Assembly: GCA_963578605.1 (NCBI GenBank)
Contig: CAUZEA010000222.1
Span: forward strand, 1 to 5,260
DNA length: 5,260 nucleotides
Origin: JAKVCB01 sp963578605
GTDB lineage: Bacteria; Planctomycetota; Planctomycetia; Pirellulales; Lacipirellulaceae
Direction of reading: 5' to 3'
Under the pieces are notes generated by a model. It was not told the origin of the DNA. It saw nothing but the letters and a program-made list of their open reading frames with translations, and searched no databases. Every line of letters begins with the position of its first letter. Within the stretch, counting starts at the first letter, position 1. The position numbers and the translations under genes were made by a program. Of this stretch, positions 5,205-5,260 are shown piece by piece.

Positions 5205-5260
5205 TTAGAAGTTGGCTAGGAACGTGTCCATGTCAATGTAGGTCAGTTCATTCGGCTCGC
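5205..5260 (-). CDS. 3' end of an unidentified gene, right copy (partial)
   Basis: The minus strand enters from the right edge and reads EPNELTYIDMDTFLANF to a TAA at 5207-5205. The final 45 bases match the plus-strand gene end at 1854-1898 with five differences that are conservative in this frame, which is the main reason to call it coding. Whether the gene is intact lies outside the window. Family not recognised; the acidic, hydrophobic C-terminal tail carries no known motif. Confidence 0.4.
   Translation of the reverse strand, partial: EPNELTYIDMDTFLANF

Noticed and set aside
5082..5219. 45-codon plus frame beginning MRSTDGLLLLELPKIERE
   Set aside because: Composition is protein-like, but it is short, overlaps the convergent gene end at 5205, has its GGGAG directly abutting the ATG, and matches no family I know.

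Overview
The window looks like an accessory, debris-rich stretch of a Planctomycetota-type chromosome (Pirellulales-like). This is inferred from gene style: a glycoside-hydrolase-10-like lipoprotein of a kind common in planctomycetes, small planctomycete-style orphan proteins, weak Shine-Dalgarno sites, and short heptamer tandem repeats between genes. No rRNA, tRNA or CRISPR array is visible and taxonomy cannot be proven from the window.

Layout. Bases 1-486 hold at most the 3' end of a gene entering from the left, then intergenic DNA with two adjacent palindromes sharing a GGGTG half-site (201-238). Bases 487-651 (minus) look like a small orphan gene killed by an internal stop. A perfect 20-bp palindrome (742-761) separates it from a minus-strand pair: an intact trypsin-fold (S1) serine protease without signal peptide (784-1443), and upstream of it a 95-residue protein of unknown function (1520-1807). 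A plus-strand gene 3' end (about 1812-1898) abuts the start of that pair.

Bases 2037-2075 carry a short repeat and three TATCAGT heptamers directly before the largest gene, a 573-residue GH10-like lipoprotein (2092-3813). Downstream lie about 450 bases without an intact gene, containing a 23-codon fragment of what may be a glycosidase-like propeller protein. Next is a dead IS91-family HUH transposase (about 4269-4891) with an internal deletion, a frameshift and a lost C-terminus. The lost end is replaced by a tandem repeat array (4894-4974) whose core is the inverted copy of the repeat before the lipoprotein gene. A perfect 26-bp hairpin (5004-5059) follows, and a minus-strand gene end (5205-5260) runs off the window.

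The most notable structure is a nested inverted arrangement. The gene end at 1854-1898 and the one at 5205-5249 are inverted, diverged copies of each other, and inside them the 25-bp repeat at 2037-2061 is an inverted copy of 4950-4974. Together they bracket the lipoprotein gene and the IS91 remnant. I see no coherent multi-gene pathway. The S1 protease pair is the best candidate for a small functional module, and the lipoprotein gene looks like standalone carbohydrate-active cargo.
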